Assembly: GCF_014172405.1 (NCBI RefSeq) | Contig: NZ_WNXC01000004.1 | Coordinates: 124,001-188,000, forward strand | Length of the DNA: 64,000 nucleotides | DNA from: Pedobacter gandavensis | GTDB lineage: Bacteria > Bacteroidota > Bacteroidia > Sphingobacteriales > Sphingobacteriaceae | Direction: 5' to 3' | Shown: positions 63,275 to 64,000 of the stretch, piece after piece | Numbering within the stretch: the stretch's first letter is position 1 | How the letters are laid out: each line of letters begins with the position of its first letter | Made by a program: the position numbers and the translations under genes | Notes under the pieces: model-generated | What the model saw: the letters and a program-made list of their open reading frames with translations, nothing else | Databases searched by the model: none | Told to the model about the DNA's origin: nothing

Positions 63275-64000
63275 ATGTTTAAAAAGATACTAATTGCCAA
63301 CAGGGGCGAGATCGCTTTGCGTATCATTCGTACCTGTAAAGAAATGGGCATCAAAACCGTAGCTGTTTACTCTACTGCAGACAGAGAAAGTTTACATGTA
63401 CGTTTTGCTGATGAAGCCGTTTGTATTGGGCCGCCACCAAGTAAGGATTCTTACCTGAGCATCCCTAATATTATTTCAGCTGCAGAATTAACAAATGCTG
63501 ATGCCATTCACCCAGGTTACGGTTTCCTTTCTGAGAATGCTAAATTTTCTTCAGTTTGCCGTGATTATGGAATTAAATTTATCGGTGCTACACCGGAGCA
63601 AATCAACTCAATGGGTGATAAAGCTTCCGCAAAAGAAACGATGAAAAAAGCTGGCGTTCCAACCATTCCAGGTTCGAAAGGATTGCTTGAAAATTTCAAA
63701 GATGGTATTGAGATGGCCAATGAAATGGGCTACCCTGTAATCCTTAAAGCAACTGCCGGTGGTGGTGGCCGTGGAATGCGTGTAGTCTGGAAAGATGAAG
63801 ATTTTGAAAATGCATGGGATAGCGCAAGACAAGAGTCGGGAGCAGCCTTTGGAAATGATGGTCTTTATTTAGAGAAATATATCGAAGATCCTCGTCACAT
63901 TGAAATCCAGATTATCGGTGATCAATATGGTAAGGCTTGTCACTTGTCGGAACGTGATTGTTCTATTCAACGTCGCCATCAAAAGCTGGTTGAAGAGGCA
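63275..64000 (+). CDS. accC: Acetyl-CoA carboxylase biotin carboxylase, partial (runs off the window)
   Basis: Open from ATG at 63275 to the end of the window, 242 codons. The N-terminus [20 protein letters not shown] is diagnostic of biotin carboxylase, followed by the ATP-grasp domain, visible glycine-rich loop in [14 protein letters not shown], and [14 protein letters not shown] with [15 protein letters not shown], which binds substrate. It carboxylates the biotin of AccB. The C-terminal part is outside the window. Confidence 0.95.
   Translation, partial: MFKKILIANRGEIALRIIRTCKEMGIKTVAVYSTADRESLHVRFADEAVCIGPPPSKDSYLSIPNIISAAELTNADAIHPGYGFLSENAKFSSVCRDYGIKFIGATPEQINSMGDKASAKETMKKAGVPTIPGSKGLLENFKDGIEMANEMGYPVILKATAGGGGRGMRVVWKDEDFENAWDSARQESGAAFGNDGLYLEKYIEDPRHIEIQIIGDQYGKACHLSERDCSIQRRHQKLVEEA

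Overview
This window looks like a chromosomal piece of a Bacteroidota genome of the Sphingobacteriaceae/Pedobacter type. Evidence: the recurring Bacteroidota promoter -7 box TAnnTTTG with hardly any Shine-Dalgarno sequences, moderate-to-low GC, Bacteroidota-style families (Wzi, S8 and S41 peptidases, META and Rrf2 proteins), and gene order such as yceD-rpmF-plsX-fabH-accB-accC. I see no prophage, transposase or CRISPR array. Genus is an inference; no rRNA is present.

Region 1 (1-23.5 kb) is a Wzx/Wzy-type exopolysaccharide or capsule locus. On the minus strand, in transcription order, it runs: CpsB-like PHP phosphatase, Wza export lipoprotein, Wzc tyrosine autokinase, Wzx flippase, a nitroreductase-like enzyme, a polysaccharide pyruvyl transferase, a Wzy-like polymerase, three glycosyltransferases, an exported GH99/WbsX-like protein, a hexapeptide acyltransferase, an exported SGNH hydrolase and a DUF1972-type glycosyltransferase. 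A convergent plus-strand operon (ugd, manC, wzi) supplies UDP-glucuronate and GDP-mannose and a Wzi-like outer membrane protein. Beyond it, a minus-strand group (priming sugar-phosphate transferase, rmlB, start of rmlD) starts the repeat unit and makes dTDP-rhamnose.

Region 2 (23.6-34.1 kb) holds a secreted subtilase, a siroheme-branch methyltransferase behind an Rrf2 regulator, a small secreted protein, a sigma-54 response regulator convergent with a hybrid histidine kinase, a YeiH-type exporter, and small lipoprotein/membrane genes. The cobA and yeiH promoters share a 14-bp exact motif placed similarly relative to the -7 box, which suggests a small sulfur regulon. yeiH also has a structured leader ending in an intrinsic terminator.

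Region 3 (34.1-41.2 kb) carries a triplicated tRNA-fMet/tRNA-Glu array divergent from era, then der, an S41 protease, murQ, a conserved unknown and a BI-1 membrane protein. Region 4 (41.2-46.8 kb) is a SAM-I riboswitch controlling metH and metF, followed by a META-domain lipoprotein.

Region 5 (46.8-51.6 kb) is the thrA-thrB-thrC operon. It is preceded by an unlisted 22-codon leader peptide rich in Thr and Ile codons, a terminator immediately before thrA and a plausible antiterminator: a classic attenuator, here in a Bacteroidota-like genome.

Region 6 (51.9-64 kb) contains housekeeping genes: rsgA-dtd-mazG-like, an Lrp regulator divergent from a PLP decarboxylase, a HIT protein, greA, a 2-hydroxyacid dehydrogenase behind rsmA, pdxA, yceD-rpmF, plsX-fabH and accB-accC (cut by the window end).
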